A DNA stretch of 64,000 bases from Comamonas odontotermitis (GCF_020080045.1 NZ_CP083451.1:1240001-1304000); one strand, 5' to 3'. Counted from the first letter of the stretch, positions 34,470 through 44,543 are shown. Notes: generated by a model from the sequence alone, not told the origin. A program made the numbers and translations.

Positions 34470-35405
34470 ATGCGCCGAATGATTCCATCTACCCAGGCAC
34501 TGGCCTGCTTTGAGGCTGCCGCCCGGCACGAAAGCTATACCCGCGCTGCGCAGGAACTGGCACTGACGCAGAGCGCCGTCTCGCGCCAGATCATTGCGCT
34601 GGAAGAGCAACTGGGCGTGCAGCTGTTCAAGCGGTCGCGCCACGGCATGGTGCTCACACCCGCAGGCCACCAGTACAGCCAGCAGGTGGCGCAATGGCTG
34701 CAGGGCATCGAGCGTGGCACGCTCGACATCATGGCCCACCAGGGCGCAGGGGGCGCCATCAGCATTGCCGCCGTTCCCACTTTTGCCACGCGCTGGCTGC
34801 TGCCGCGGCTGCCGCAGTTCCAGCAGTTGCACCCCGGCGTGGTGGTGCATATCGATGTGCAGACCCGTCCCTTTGTATTTGCCGAGCGGCAGGTGGACGC
34901 GGCCATCTACGCAGGCACGCCCGAGCAGGCGAGGCAGTGGCCGGGCACGCAGGCTACGTGGCTGATGGACGAGATCATCGTTCCGGTCTGCAGCCCGCGC
35001 CTGCTGGAGCCGGCCATTGACCGTGGCAGGGGCCGCGCGTACCAGCCGGTTGCGCCCCAGGTGCTGGCCCGGCTGCCGCTCCTGCAGCAAAGCACACGCC
35101 CGGATGGCTGGCGCAGCTGGTTTGACGAGGTGGGCGTGGAGGCGCCGCATGCGCTCGACGGCCCGCGCTATGAGCTGTTTTCCATGTTGGCCGTGGCAGC
35201 AGCGCAAGGCATGGGGGTGGCCTTGATTCCGCCGATGCTGATCGAGGACGAACTTGCGCGGGGTGAGCTGGTGGTGGCCTGCAACCTGCCGCTCAGGGGC
35301 AGCCGGGCCTATTACCTGATCACGCCCCTGGCCACCGACGGAGCGCCGGTGCGGGCGGCGCTGGAGGCCTTTGCGCGCTGGCTGGCGGGTCGGGCAGCTG
35401 GCTGA
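34470..35405 (+). CDS. LysR-family regulator divergent from gcdH (GcdR/GcvA-like)
   Basis: The 311-residue protein has a winged-helix N-terminus (ACFEAAARHESYTRAAQELA and AVSRQIIALEEQLGVQLFKR) and a GcvA-like effector domain. Divergence from gcdH in an arrangement seen in other proteobacteria suggests it activates gcdH in response to glutarate. AAAGG lies eight bases before ATG 34470. tenA follows 89 bases later on the same strand. Confidence 0.9.
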   Translation: MRRMIPSTQALACFEAAARHESYTRAAQELALTQSAVSRQIIALEEQLGVQLFKRSRHGMVLTPAGHQYSQQVAQWLQGIERGTLDIMAHQGAGGAISIAAVPTFATRWLLPRLPQFQQLHPGVVVHIDVQTRPFVFAERQVDAAIYAGTPEQARQWPGTQATWLMDEIIVPVCSPRLLEPAIDRGRGRAYQPVAPQVLARLPLLQQSTRPDGWRSWFDEVGVEAPHALDGPRYELFSMLAVAAAQGMGVALIPPMLIEDELARGELVVACNLPLRGSRAYYLITPLATDGAPVRAALEAFARWLAGRAAG

Positions 35406-35494
35406 ATACGGTGTTTGCAGAGAGGCCATGCGCCCATCGCCGACAATCCCGGGTCATTTCCAAGAAAACCGACAGAAACCTTTCAGGAGTTGCC

Positions 35495-36163
35495 ATGTCT
35501 TTCTGCCAAACGCTTTGGCAAGCCAACCACGCCCTGTACCAGCGCACGCTGGATCTGCCCTTCAACCGCGAACTGGCTGCAGGTACCCTGAGCCGCGAGC
35601 GCTTTCGCCATTACATGATTCAGGATGCGCACTATCTGGTGGCCTATGGCCGGGCACTGGCCGTGGCGGCAGCCAAGGCCGACAACGCCGAAGGCGTGGT
35701 GCAGTTTGCCAATGCGGCCAATGAGGCGGTGGTGGAGGAGCGCAAGCTGCACAGCGGCTTCATGCGCGACTTCGGCATCACCGCCGAAGAGTTTGCCGCC
35801 ACGCCGCTCACTCCGGCCTGCCACCACTATGCGAGCTTTCTGGTGGCCAACAGCTGGTCAGAAAGCTATCCCGTCGCATTGGCTGGCTTGTTACCGTGCT
35901 TCTGGATCTATGCCGAAGTGGGGCGAGACATCCATGCGCGCTCCATGCCGGGCAATCCGTACCAGGCCTGGATCGATACCTATGCGGGCGATGAATTCCA
36001 CGCCATTGTGCGCGGCGTGATTGCCACGATCGACCGCGTGGCCGACGCCGCCGACAGTGCGACGCACCAGCGCATGGCAGAGGCCTACCGCTATTCGGCG
36101 GAGCTGGAATGGATGTTCTGGGACAGCGCCTACCAATTGGGCGGTTGGCCGACGCGCCCTTGA
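35495..36163 (+). CDS. tenA: TenA-family aminopyrimidine aminohydrolase (thiaminase II)
   Basis: TenA hydrolyses aminopyrimidine derivatives from degraded thiamin for salvage. The 222-residue all-helical protein has the conserved YMIQDAHYL segment, an NSWSESYPVALAGLLPCFWIY core with Cys135 at the family catalytic position, and AYRYSAELEWMFWDSAY near the end. CAGGAG precedes ATG 35495. No TPP riboswitch is visible in the 89-base leader. No other thiamin gene lies nearby. Confidence 0.93.
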   Translation: MSFCQTLWQANHALYQRTLDLPFNRELAAGTLSRERFRHYMIQDAHYLVAYGRALAVAAAKADNAEGVVQFANAANEAVVEERKLHSGFMRDFGITAEEFAATPLTPACHHYASFLVANSWSESYPVALAGLLPCFWIYAEVGRDIHARSMPGNPYQAWIDTYAGDEFHAIVRGVIATIDRVADAADSATHQRMAEAYRYSAELEWMFWDSAYQLGGWPTRP

Positions 36164-36173
36164 AGATGCATCC

Positions 36174-36250
36174 TTAGAACGTGTTTCCGATCTCTACGCA
36201 GCCGCGTTGGAGTGCAATTGGGATGAGTTCGAAGCGATGAGACGCAGCCT
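36174..36250 (+). repeat. Truncated copy of the MITE-like element
   Basis: From TTAGAACGTGTTTCCGATC through CTCTACGCAGCCGCGTTGG and on to about 36240, it matches the inward-read right arm of the 58829-59062 element at most positions. It starts 10 bases after the tenA stop. The opposite end was not found. Confidence 0.7.
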
Positions 36251-36265
36251 GCCCCAAGGGCTTGC

Positions 36266-36598
36266 TCAGCGGTTTACCGCCTCGCAGGCGGCGGCGCACT
36301 GTCTGCACGCGTCTGCGCAGCGCTGGCAGTGGTCGTGGTGGTGCTGCACGCATTCATTGGCGCAGGCCAGGCAGATCTCGCCGCATACGCGGGCCAGGTG
36401 TCTGGCCATTTCGCTGTTGCGGGCCATGGCAGAAGCCGTCAGTTGGCAGATGGCTGCGCAATCGATGTCCAGCGCAATGCAGCGCGTCATCATCTGAATG
36501 TCTTCCTCGCGCAGGCAACCGGCCAGGCAGGCATTGCAGGCGATGGCGCAGGCGTTGCAGGCGTCAATACAGGCCTGGTAGCTGGGGGTAGGGGTCAT
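36266..36598 (-). CDS. Four-helix-bundle copper-binding protein (DUF326)
   Basis: The 110-residue protein carries about 14 Cys in helical spacing, mostly CxxxC or CxxC (ACIDACNACAIACNACLAGC, CGEICLACANEC, CADACRQCAAACE). A His stretch (HHHDHC) is present. This is the pattern of DUF326/Csp-like bundles that store Cu(I). No signal peptide is present, so a cytosolic form is expected. A GTAC-N8-GTAC dyad lies about 30 bases upstream. GGAGATTCC precedes the start. Confidence 0.87.
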   Translation of the reverse strand: MTPTPSYQACIDACNACAIACNACLAGCLREEDIQMMTRCIALDIDCAAICQLTASAMARNSEMARHLARVCGEICLACANECVQHHHDHCQRCADACRQCAAACEAVNR

Positions 36599-36954
36599 GG
36601 GAATCTCCTGTTGGGTGGGCGGGTGGCGTACTTTTCGTTGTACTCCGCCCTGCCACAGGTGTGTGTAGGTGATGGGGCCCAGTTGGCCAGGCAATCGATG
36701 GAGGAGGCACGGGCGCTGCCCGGCCCTGCTTGCGCGAGGCTCCGTGTAAACACTCTGTCGCTCTTTGGTAAAGCAGTGCAATGTCGGCTTGTGGATGACA
36801 CGGTTGGCGGTGTTGGCCTACAAAACAGGCCATGGCGCGGGCCTACGCTAGCGGCGTTATCTCACCAGATGCGCGATGGCGCAGACCCCGAAGTCACCTG
36901 AATCCGAGGCCTACGACCTACGAAACACGCATCGCAACCAGAAAAGGAGTTGCC
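36599..36954. promoter_or_regulatory. Divergent region with GTAC dyad
   Basis: GTACTTTTCGTTGTAC (36628-36643) lies close upstream of the copper-binding gene and may be a metal-regulator site. The rest has no recognised gene. Confidence 0.35.
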
Positions 36955-37191
36955 ATGTTGTCTCTCAATCCCGTCAAGCCCGACACCGTCTACCACGCTC
37001 CCGTGTTTGAGCCCACCGTCGACGAACTGGCCTTGCTCAAGAAGCTGGAGCTGGGCGAAGTGATCTCGATAGCGACCGCCCTGCACGACCATGTCTCCAA
37101 GCGGCTGTTCGAGTGGGGCATGGTGGATCGCCGTGATGGTGATCTGGCGATCACGGCATTGGGCCTGCAGCAGATTCGCCGTGTTGAATAG
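36955..37191 (+). CDS. 78-residue hypothetical protein
   Basis: The small protein begins MLSLNPVKPDTVYHAPVFEP and ends WGMVDRRDGDLAITALGLQQ, which looks like a compact winged-helix fragment. AAAAGGAG lies directly before ATG 36955, and a terminator follows the stop, so it is likely expressed. Function is unknown. It diverges from the copper-binding gene across about 350 bases. Confidence 0.7.
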   Translation: MLSLNPVKPDTVYHAPVFEPTVDELALLKKLELGEVISIATALHDHVSKRLFEWGMVDRRDGDLAITALGLQQIRRVE

Positions 37192-37259
37192 TGGCTGTAC
37201 GGGCGCACTGCAAAGGCAATGCGTACCGGCTGAGGCCGGAAGAATCTTCTCAGTCGCTG

Positions 37260-37290
37260 AAAGGGCAACCGCACTGGTTGCCCTTTTTTT
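37260..37290 (+). terminator. Terminator of the 78-residue gene
   Basis: AAAGGGCAACC and GGTTGCCCTTT pair around a short loop and end in a T run about 70 bases after the stop codon. Confidence 0.85.
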
Positions 37291-37333
37291 CATCACCTGT
37301 ATTTAAACCATTGCAAATCAAGGTGATGGGCCT

Positions 37334-37391
37334 CTTATCTACAGCTGTGCACAGTGTTTTCCCCAGCATTGTGCCCGGTGGATGGGGACAA
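37334..37391 (+). repeat. 58-bp direct repeat, copy 1
   Basis: It begins CTTATCTACAGCTGTGCACA and ends GATGGGGACAA. It matches the copy at 37580 at 53 of 58 positions. Embedded TTATCTACA and TGTGCACA words look like degenerate DnaA boxes. A GGACAAG...CTTGTCC dyad overlaps its right end. Confidence 0.8.
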
Positions 37392-37579
37392 GCGGCGGGT
37401 GAGTGACTTGTCCACCCGTGATGGGCAAAAAGGATCTGCAAAGTCCATGCGGTGCGCGCTGGCTGCTACAAAAACAGGCATATTTTCGACCGAAAGCCGG
37501 TCAGATCGCGGATAAAACGCGTGTTGCTTAAAATTTGGGCTGTTTCATATTTTTGATGTTTTATCAAATACTTGCTGTG

Positions 37580-37637
37580 CTTATCTACAGCTGTGCACAG
37601 TGCTTTCCACAGCATTGTGCCCGCCAGATGGGGACAA
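37580..37637 (+). repeat. 58-bp direct repeat, copy 2
   Basis: It is 53 of 58 identical to copy 1 and lies 246 bases downstream. It includes TTATCTACA, TGTGCACA and TTTCCACAG. The AT-rich 37480-37575 stretch lies between the copies. Confidence 0.8.
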
Positions 37638-37654
37638 CGGGCGTGTAGACCGGC

Positions 37655-38605
37655 TTACACCTCGTTTTCAGCGAGCGGGGTGCACTGCTCCTGCAGATAG
37701 TCCAGCATGGCACGTAGCTTGGGCGGGATGTGCGGGCCTGGCGCATAGACGGCGTAGACCATGCGCGGGGCATAGCCGCCGGTGAGTTGCCAATCGGGCA
37801 GCACCTGCACCAGGCTGCCATCGGCCAAGTGGCTGCGCGCCACAAAATCGGCCATCAACGCAATGCCTGCAGCAGGCCCCTGCTGCAGCGCGCGTAGCAT
37901 GCCGTGGCTGCTGGCGATGGTGATGGGGGTATTGAGCCGCACTTTGGTGGCGGGTGTGGCTGGCGCTTGGGAAGGGGCCATCTCCACCGTGTTCTGGAAC
38001 AGGCCATAGCCCAGGCTCATGCAGCGGTGGGCCAGCAAATCCTGCGGGGTGGCGATGGGGGCGTGCTTGCGCAGGTAGTCGGGGTGCGCCACCAGGACAT
38101 AGGCCATGCGCGCCAGTGGCCGCGCCACCATGCCGGGCGGCAGGGCATCGGCTGCAGCAATGCGGATGGCCAGATCCAGCCGCTCTGCGGTCAGGTCGGC
38201 CATGGCATCGGTCATGGACACCTGTACCTGCACCTCGGGCCAGCGTGCGCAAAAGCCCGGCAGCAGTGGAGCCAGCCACCAGTCGCCAAACACCAGTGGC
38301 GCGTTGATGCGCAGCACGCCCTGGGGCTGCTCGCGGTGTGCTGCGGCGCGCGATACGGCCAGCTCGGCGCTCTGCAGCATCTGCAGGCAGTCGGCGTGCA
38401 CGGCGGCACCCACTTCGGTGAGCGACAGCGAGCGCGTGGTGCGATGCAGCAGCTTGACGCCCAACTGCGATTCCAGCCGTCCCACACTGCGGCTTACCGC
38501 GCCGGTGGTGAGCCGCAGTTGGCGTGCCGCACCGGCAAAGCTATGGTGGGCCACCACCTGTGTGAATACCTGCATATCGGCCAACGGAAGCGTGTCGGGA
38601 GTCAT
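37655..38605 (-). CDS. LysR-family transcriptional regulator
   Basis: The 316-residue protein has a helix-turn-helix (SFAGAARQLRLTTGAVSRSVGRLE) and a C-terminal effector domain of the CrgA/DsdC-like group. It diverges from an EamA transporter gene, its likely target, across 117 bases. Confidence 0.92.
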   Translation of the reverse strand: MTPDTLPLADMQVFTQVVAHHSFAGAARQLRLTTGAVSRSVGRLESQLGVKLLHRTTRSLSLTEVGAAVHADCLQMLQSAELAVSRAAAHREQPQGVLRINAPLVFGDWWLAPLLPGFCARWPEVQVQVSMTDAMADLTAERLDLAIRIAAADALPPGMVARPLARMAYVLVAHPDYLRKHAPIATPQDLLAHRCMSLGYGLFQNTVEMAPSQAPATPATKVRLNTPITIASSHGMLRALQQGPAAGIALMADFVARSHLADGSLVQVLPDWQLTGGYAPRMVYAVYAPGPHIPPKLRAMLDYLQEQCTPLAENEV

Positions 38606-38722
38606 GGCAGAGGCTTGCTGAGTTTATTGATTGAAATTCAATAATAAATTGAAATGAAATTGGATTGTTGATTTTTCATTGATGCATGACCATGCGCATA
38701 TGGCAATGACAAGGAGTTGGTG

Positions 38723-39697
38723 ATGGCGCATTCAAGTACGGTCTCTCCGGGGGCAGGATTGAGGGGCTCTTCAGCCCAGGCGAAAACTGGCGGAGGCACC
38801 TGGCGCATGGTGGCCGCCATGCTGCTCTCGGGCACCATTGGTCTCGTGGTGATTGAAAGCGGCCTGCAGGTGGAGTTGGTGGTGCTGCTGCGCTGTCTGC
38901 TGGGTGCACTGGGGTTGGGTGCATGGCTGTGGTGGCGCAAGGCGTGGGTAGCGCCCAGCCGGAGCGGCTTCTGGATGATGGCTGCAGGCGGTGCGGCCCT
39001 GGTGGGCAACTGGGTGGCGCTGTTCCATGCCTACGCCTACGTTGGCATTGCGGTAGCCACGGTGGTCTACCATGTGCAGCCGTTCTTGCTGGTGCTGGCG
39101 GCAGCACTGGGTGGCGAGGCGCTGCGCTGGCGCCAATGGCCGTGGATGCTGCTGGCCCTGGCAGGCGTGGTGCTCACCAGTGGCCTGGGCAGCGATGCGT
39201 CCCTGGCGGGCCCACATGCAGCGGCAGGCCTGCCCATATGGGGGGTGTTGCTGGCCTTGCTGGCGGCAGCGCTCTACACGGTGACGGTGATCACCACCCG
39301 GCGCGTGAAGAACACCGCACCGGCGCAGATTGCCATGGTGCAGATGCTGGCGGGTGGATCGCTGCTGGCGCTGTGGCAGGCGCCGGCACTGGCCGCCATG
39401 GTGCTGCAGGGCTGGCAGCAGCCGGAAGGGGTTCCGCTTACGCAGACCGTGGCTTGCGTGCTGGTGGTGGGGCTGGTGCACACATCGCTCATGTATGGAC
39501 TGATGTACGGTGCCTTCCAGCGCCTGGGGGCTGCGGCCATCGCCATGCTGAGCTTTGTCTATCCTGCCGTGGCCCTGCTGGTCGATCTGTGGTGGTTCGG
39601 CACGCACCCGGCGCCTGCGCAGTGGCTCGGCATGGGCCTGATCGTGGTGGCGGTGGTGGGCTATCGCTGGCAGGAATTGCGGGCCGTACAGCGCTGA
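38723..39697 (+). CDS. EamA/DMT-family transporter
   Basis: The 324-residue protein has ten predicted membrane segments in two EamA halves, with a typical AYVGIAVATVVYHVQPFLLV motif. DMT carriers export or import amino acids and other metabolites; substrate unknown. AAGGAG lies six bases before ATG 38723. The divergent LysR probably controls it. Confidence 0.9.
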   Translation: MAHSSTVSPGAGLRGSSAQAKTGGGTWRMVAAMLLSGTIGLVVIESGLQVELVVLLRCLLGALGLGAWLWWRKAWVAPSRSGFWMMAAGGAALVGNWVALFHAYAYVGIAVATVVYHVQPFLLVLAAALGGEALRWRQWPWMLLALAGVVLTSGLGSDASLAGPHAAAGLPIWGVLLALLAAALYTVTVITTRRVKNTAPAQIAMVQMLAGGSLLALWQAPALAAMVLQGWQQPEGVPLTQTVACVLVVGLVHTSLMYGLMYGAFQRLGAAAIAMLSFVYPAVALLVDLWWFGTHPAPAQWLGMGLIVVAVVGYRWQELRAVQR

Positions 39698-39877
39698 AGC
39701 ACCGAGGCAAGACTGGCGGCATGCGCTTGCTGCAATGCGGCATTTACTTTTCTTCGCAGTCGGGATAAAGCAAAGGCAACACGGCTGCACTAGGATGCGA
39801 TCATTCTTCTTTACATGAGGCGTCCTCCTGAGGGTGGGGGTGCCTGCGAATGTAAGACCACTGATCGATCGCATGCC

Positions 39878-41398
39878 ATGGACCACAATTCCAACAATTC
39901 CGCCCATCCTGCCCATATTTCCCAGCCTTCTGCTGCGCCGCTGACCAGTCCGGCCCCCAAGCCGCGCAGGCGCTGGGTGGGCTCCACCATTGCCGTGCTG
40001 CTGGTGGCGGCGTTGGCGGGCGGTGCCTGGTACCTGGTGCAAAGCAAAAAAGCCGGCAGCGGCGGGCCGGGCGGCCCCGGCTTTGGCGGCCCGGGTGCGA
40101 TGCGGTCCATGACCGTGACAGTCGGCAGCGCCACTGTCAAACGGCAGAACCTGCCGGTGACTCTGACCGCGATGGGCACGGTGGTGCCCACCAACACCGT
40201 CACCCTGACCACCCAGGTTTCCGGCGTGCTGCGCGATGTGCTGTTTACCGAAGGCCAGATGGTGAAAAAAGGCCAGAAGCTGGCGCAGATCGACCCCCGA
40301 CCCTTCGAGCAGGCGCTGATGCAGGCCAAGGGCCAACTGGCGCGTGACCAGGCCCAGCTGGACGCCGCGCGCGTCACCTTGAAGCGCTACCAGACGCTGT
40401 GGAGCCAGGACTCCATCGCCCGCCAGGACCTGGATACGCAGGCGGCCACTGCCAAGCAACTGGAAGGCACGGTGATCGCCGATCAGGCAGCGGTGCAGTC
40501 CGCGCAACTGAACCTGGGGTACTCCAGCATCACGTCGCCCATTGATGGCCGCATCGGTCTGCGCAGCATCGACCCCGGCAACTATGTGAGCGCGGGTGGC
40601 ACCACAGGCATTGCCGTCATCACCAAGGTGGCGCCTATCGATGTGAGCTTTACCGTGCCGCAAGACCATATCCCCTCGGTTCTCGACGCGCAAAAGCAGG
40701 ACGGGCGCCTGCCCGTGGTCGCGCTGGACCGCGCGGGCAGCAAACCGCTGGCCACTGGTGCATTCCTCACCTTGGACAATCTGGTGGATACCACGACGGG
40801 TACCGTCAAGGCCAAGGCACGGTTTGACAATGCCGACGGCGCGCTGTTTCCCAACCAGTTCGTCAACACCAGATTGACGCTCAAGGACATCAGCACTCTG
40901 GTGGTGCCGGTCACCGCCATCCGCACGGGCGGCAACGGTGACTTCGTCTATGTCATCAACCAGGACCGCACGGTGAACCAGCGCACCGTGATCCGGGGCA
41001 TGAGCACGGTCGAGTGGGTGGCAATCAGCAGCGGCCTGAAAGAAGGCGAGCTGGTGGTGACCGAAGGTGCTGATCGCCTCAAGGACGGAGCCAGTGTTGC
41101 CCTGCAAGGCGACACACCCACGCAAGCGCCGGGCGCCAGCAGTGGCCGCCGAGGCAACCGGGGCGAGGGCGGTAGCGGAGGACGGCGCGGCGGCGCGGGC
41201 CGCTCGGGCGATGCGCCTGCAGCTTCCGGCGCTGCGGCCAACGGTGGTGGAGGCGGCGCAGCCACGGGCAACCCGGCCGGGGTGGTGCCCAATGCGGCGC
41301 AACCCACACCGGCCTCGCCTGCAGTGCCGGTCCCTGACGTGGTGCCCACGACGCCTGCCTCTTCTGCGGCTCCGGCAACGCCCGCCAAGGCGCAGTAA
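39878..41398 (+). CDS. mdtA: RND efflux periplasmic adaptor, MdtA-like
   Basis: Membrane-fusion protein linking the MdtB/MdtC pump to the outer-membrane channel. The 506 residues include a cytoplasmic N-terminus, one membrane anchor (about 33-50), lipoyl and alpha-hairpin domains and beta-barrel (TVKRQNLPVTLTAMGTVVPT through GLKEGELVVTEGADRLKDG). A roughly 90-residue Gly/Ser/Ala/Pro-rich tail extends the usual length. ATG 39878 lacks a clear Shine-Dalgarno; upstream starts are in frame. It heads a four-gene operon. Confidence 0.92.
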   Translation: MDHNSNNSAHPAHISQPSAAPLTSPAPKPRRRWVGSTIAVLLVAALAGGAWYLVQSKKAGSGGPGGPGFGGPGAMRSMTVTVGSATVKRQNLPVTLTAMGTVVPTNTVTLTTQVSGVLRDVLFTEGQMVKKGQKLAQIDPRPFEQALMQAKGQLARDQAQLDAARVTLKRYQTLWSQDSIARQDLDTQAATAKQLEGTVIADQAAVQSAQLNLGYSSITSPIDGRIGLRSIDPGNYVSAGGTTGIAVITKVAPIDVSFTVPQDHIPSVLDAQKQDGRLPVVALDRAGSKPLATGAFLTLDNLVDTTTGTVKAKARFDNADGALFPNQFVNTRLTLKDISTLVVPVTAIRTGGNGDFVYVINQDRTVNQRTVIRGMSTVEWVAISSGLKEGELVVTEGADRLKDGASVALQGDTPTQAPGASSGRRGNRGEGGSGGRRGGAGRSGDAPAASGAAANGGGGGAATGNPAGVVPNAAQPTPASPAVPVPDVVPTTPASSAAPATPAKAQ

Positions 41399-41411
41399 GG
41401 CGGGTTGATCG

Positions 41412-44400
41412 ATGAGTCCTTCCCGTCCATTCATTCAAAGGCCGGTGGCCACGGCCTTGCTGATGGTGGCCATTGTGCTGTCGGGCCTGGTCGGCTTCAA
41501 GCTGCTGCCCTTGTCGGCGCTGCCCGAGGTCGATTACCCCACGATCCAGGTGCAGACCCTGTACCCCGGCGCCAGCCCCGAGGTGATGAGCCGCACGGTA
41601 ACGGCGCCGCTGGAGCGGCAGCTCGGCCAGATGTCCGGGCTCGACCGCATGTCGTCCACCAGCGCGGCAGGGGTCTCCATGGTCACCCTGCAGTTTCAGC
41701 TGGGCCTGTCGCTGGATGTGGCCGAGCAGGAGGTGCAGGCCGCCATCAATGCCAGCAGTGCGCTGCTGCCTGCCGATCTGCCTGCGCCGCCTGTCTATGC
41801 CAAGGTCAACCCGGCCGATACGCCGGTACTGAGCCTGTCTATTACCTCCAAAGAGCTGCCACTGACGGAGGTGCAGAACATCGTCAATACGCGGCTGGCG
41901 CAAAAGATCAGCCAGGTCTCGGGCGTGGGTCTGGTCACACTCGAAGGCGGGCAGAAGCCGGCCATGCGCATCCAGGCCAACACGCAAGCGCTGGCGGCCA
42001 ACGGCATCACCTTGAGCACGCTGCGCACCGCCATCAGCAATGCCAACTCCAACACTGCCAAAGGCAGCTTTGATGGCCCCAAGCGCGCCTACTCCATCAA
42101 CAGCAACGACCAGTTGCTGACTGCCGAGGCCTACATGAACCTCGTGGTCAGCTGGAAGAACGGAGCGCCGGTCTACATGAAGGACGTGGCCCAGGTGGTG
42201 GCCAGCGCCGAGAACGACCGCCTCGCAGCCTGGGTGGACGAGACACCAGCCATCGTCGTGAACGTGCAGCGCCAGCCCGGCGCCAATGTGATCGCCACGG
42301 TCGATGCCATCAAGGCGCGCTTGCCGGAGCTCACGGCCTCCCTGCCCGCATCGGTGGAGGTGAAGGTGCTGACCGACCGCACCACAGGCATCCGCGCTTC
42401 GGTGGAGCATGTGCAGATGGAACTGGCGCTGGCCGTCATCATGGTGGTGCTGGTGATCTTCTTCTTCTTGCACAGCCTGCGCGCCACGGTGATTGCCAGC
42501 TTGGCGGTGCCGATCTCGCTCATCGGCAGCTGCGGCCTGATGTACCTGCTGGGCTACAGCCTCAACAACCTGAGCCTGATGGCGCTGACGATTGCGACCG
42601 GCTTCGTGGTGGATGACGCGATCGTGATGATCGAGAACATCGCCCGCTACATCGAGGAGGGCGAGACGCCGATGGCGGCAGCGCTCAAGGGTGCGTCGCA
42701 GATCGGTTTCACCATCATCTCGCTCACCGTGTCGCTGATCGCGGTGCTGATACCGCTTCTGTTCATGGGCGATATCGTGGGCCGGCTGTTCCGCGAGTTT
42801 GCGGTCACCCTGGCTATCACCATCCTCATCTCTGCCGTGGTGTCGCTCACCCTCGTGCCCATGATGTCGGCGCGCTGGCTCAAGCACGAAGACACGGGCG
42901 CACACAGCCATGGCTGGGTGGGGGCCGTGCAGCGCGGCTTTGACAAGGTGATCCACCACTACGACCGGGGGCTGCAGTGGGTGTTTCGCCACCAGGGCCT
43001 GACCCTGGTGGTGGCCGTGGCCACCCTGGCGCTGACCGGATTGCTGTACCTGATGATTCCCAAGGGACTGTTCCCGACCCAGGACACGGGCCAGCTCAAG
43101 GCCCAGATCGTGGCCGCGCAGGAGGTGTCTTTTGCCCGCATGAGCGCGCTGCAGCAGCAGGCGGTGAGCGCCATCCTGCACGATCCGGATGTGGAATCGG
43201 TCAGTTCGGTCGTCGGTGTGGATGCCGCCAACAACACCATGCTGAATACAGGCAGCCTGTCGATCAACCTCAAGCGGCCGCATGATGCGCAGGACGCGGT
43301 GATGCAGCGCCTGCGTGACCGCGTGGGCCAGGTGGCGGGCGTGTCGATCTTTCTGCAGCCAGCGCAGGATCTGACCATCGATTCGCAGAGCGGGCCTACC
43401 GAGTACCGCCTGTCGATCGGTGGTGTGAGCACCGACGAGGTGAACCAGTGGACGCAAAAGCTGGCCGCCCGCCTGCAGGAGGTGCCCGAGGTGCGCAATG
43501 CCACCAGCGACGCCGGTCGCCAGGGGCTGTCGGCCTATGTGAATGTGGACCGCGACACCGCATCGCGCCTCGGCATCAGTGCCAGTAGCATTGATGACAC
43601 GCTCTACAGCGCCTTTGGCCAGCGCATCGTCTCCACCATCTTCACCGAGACCAACCAGTACCGTGTAATCCTGGAGGCGCAGCAGGGCCAGTTGAACAGC
43701 GTGCAGACCTTGGGCAATCTGGCCATCAACGCCAACAGCACGGGGGCCACGCCGCTGTCGGCCATTGCACGGATCGAAGAGCAGATGGCGCCGCTGCAGG
43801 TCACCCGTGTGGCCCAGTACCCCGCAGCCACGCTGGGCTTTGACACTGCGCCCGGCGTGTCGCTGGGCCATGCGGTCGACGCGATCAAGCAGGCTGCGCA
43901 GGACATCGGCATGCCCCGGTCGCTGACCATGGAGTTCCTGGGCGCGGCCGGCGCGTACCAGAAGTCGCTCACCAGCCAGTTGCTGCTGATCCTGGCTGCG
44001 CTGGTGTGTGTATACATCGTGCTGGGTGTGCTGTACGAGAGCTATGTGCACCCGATGACCATCCTCTCCACCCTGCCGTCTGCAGGTGTGGGCGCCTTGC
44101 TGGCGCTGATGCTGAGCGGCAATGACCTGGGCGTGATCGGCATCATCGGGATCATCCTGCTGATCGGTATCGTCAAGAAGAACGCGATCATGATGATCGA
44201 CTTTGCCATCGATGCCGAACGCAGCCAGGGCATGGCGCCGCAGGATGCGATCCACCAGGCGGCGCTGCTGCGCTTCCGTCCCATCCTGATGACCACGCTG
44301 GCCGCGCTGTTTGCTGCGCTGCCTCTGATGTTCGGCTGGGGCGATGGTGCAGAGCTGCGCCGCCCGCTGGGCCTGGCAATCTTTGGCGGGCTGATGCTCA

Positions 44401-44543
44401 GCCAGCTGCTCACGCTCTTCACCACGCCGGTGATCTACCTCGCCTTTGACCGGCTGGGTGCACGTTTTCGCCGCAAGCCTCAGACCCCCGCGCCTGGCGG
44501 CAGCGTGAATGATGGCGGCGCAGGCGACGGAGTGGCGGCATGA
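41412..44543 (+). CDS. mdtB: RND multidrug efflux permease MdtB
   Basis: Inner-membrane proton/drug antiporter of 1043 residues, the family length. It has two six-segment halves with large periplasmic loops, the opening [20 protein letters not shown], and the proton-relay pair Asp401-Asp402 in [13 protein letters not shown]. The stop overlaps mdtC by four bases (ATGA). MdtB and MdtC form one heterotrimeric pump, exporting bile salts, novobiocin and metals in other bacteria. Confidence 0.95.
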   Translation: MSPSRPFIQRPVATALLMVAIVLSGLVGFKLLPLSALPEVDYPTIQVQTLYPGASPEVMSRTVTAPLERQLGQMSGLDRMSSTSAAGVSMVTLQFQLGLSLDVAEQEVQAAINASSALLPADLPAPPVYAKVNPADTPVLSLSITSKELPLTEVQNIVNTRLAQKISQVSGVGLVTLEGGQKPAMRIQANTQALAANGITLSTLRTAISNANSNTAKGSFDGPKRAYSINSNDQLLTAEAYMNLVVSWKNGAPVYMKDVAQVVASAENDRLAAWVDETPAIVVNVQRQPGANVIATVDAIKARLPELTASLPASVEVKVLTDRTTGIRASVEHVQMELALAVIMVVLVIFFFLHSLRATVIASLAVPISLIGSCGLMYLLGYSLNNLSLMALTIATGFVVDDAIVMIENIARYIEEGETPMAAALKGASQIGFTIISLTVSLIAVLIPLLFMGDIVGRLFREFAVTLAITILISAVVSLTLVPMMSARWLKHEDTGAHSHGWVGAVQRGFDKVIHHYDRGLQWVFRHQGLTLVVAVATLALTGLLYLMIPKGLFPTQDTGQLKAQIVAAQEVSFARMSALQQQAVSAILHDPDVESVSSVVGVDAANNTMLNTGSLSINLKRPHDAQDAVMQRLRDRVGQVAGVSIFLQPAQDLTIDSQSGPTEYRLSIGGVSTDEVNQWTQKLAARLQEVPEVRNATSDAGRQGLSAYVNVDRDTASRLGISASSIDDTLYSAFGQRIVSTIFTETNQYRVILEAQQGQLNSVQTLGNLAINANSTGATPLSAIARIEEQMAPLQVTRVAQYPAATLGFDTAPGVSLGHAVDAIKQAAQDIGMPRSLTMEFLGAAGAYQKSLTSQLLLILAALVCVYIVLGVLYESYVHPMTILSTLPSAGVGALLALMLSGNDLGVIGIIGIILLIGIVKKNAIMMIDFAIDAERSQGMAPQDAIHQAALLRFRPILMTTLAALFAALPLMFGWGDGAELRRPLGLAIFGGLMLSQLLTLFTTPVIYLAFDRLGARFRRKPQTPAPGGSVNDGGAGDGVAA

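Noticed and set aside
35406-35494. TPP riboswitch sought upstream of tenA
   Set aside because: Only 89 bases; the CTGAGA and ACCTGA blocks are absent.
37334-37637. Replication origin
   Set aside because: No dnaA, rpmH or gyrB nearby and the DnaA-like words are degenerate; kept only as a repeat pair.
41079-44255. Open frame of 1058 codons on the minus strand across mdtB
   Set aside because: Antisense shadow of mdtB with high-GC codon bias; no recognisable domain.
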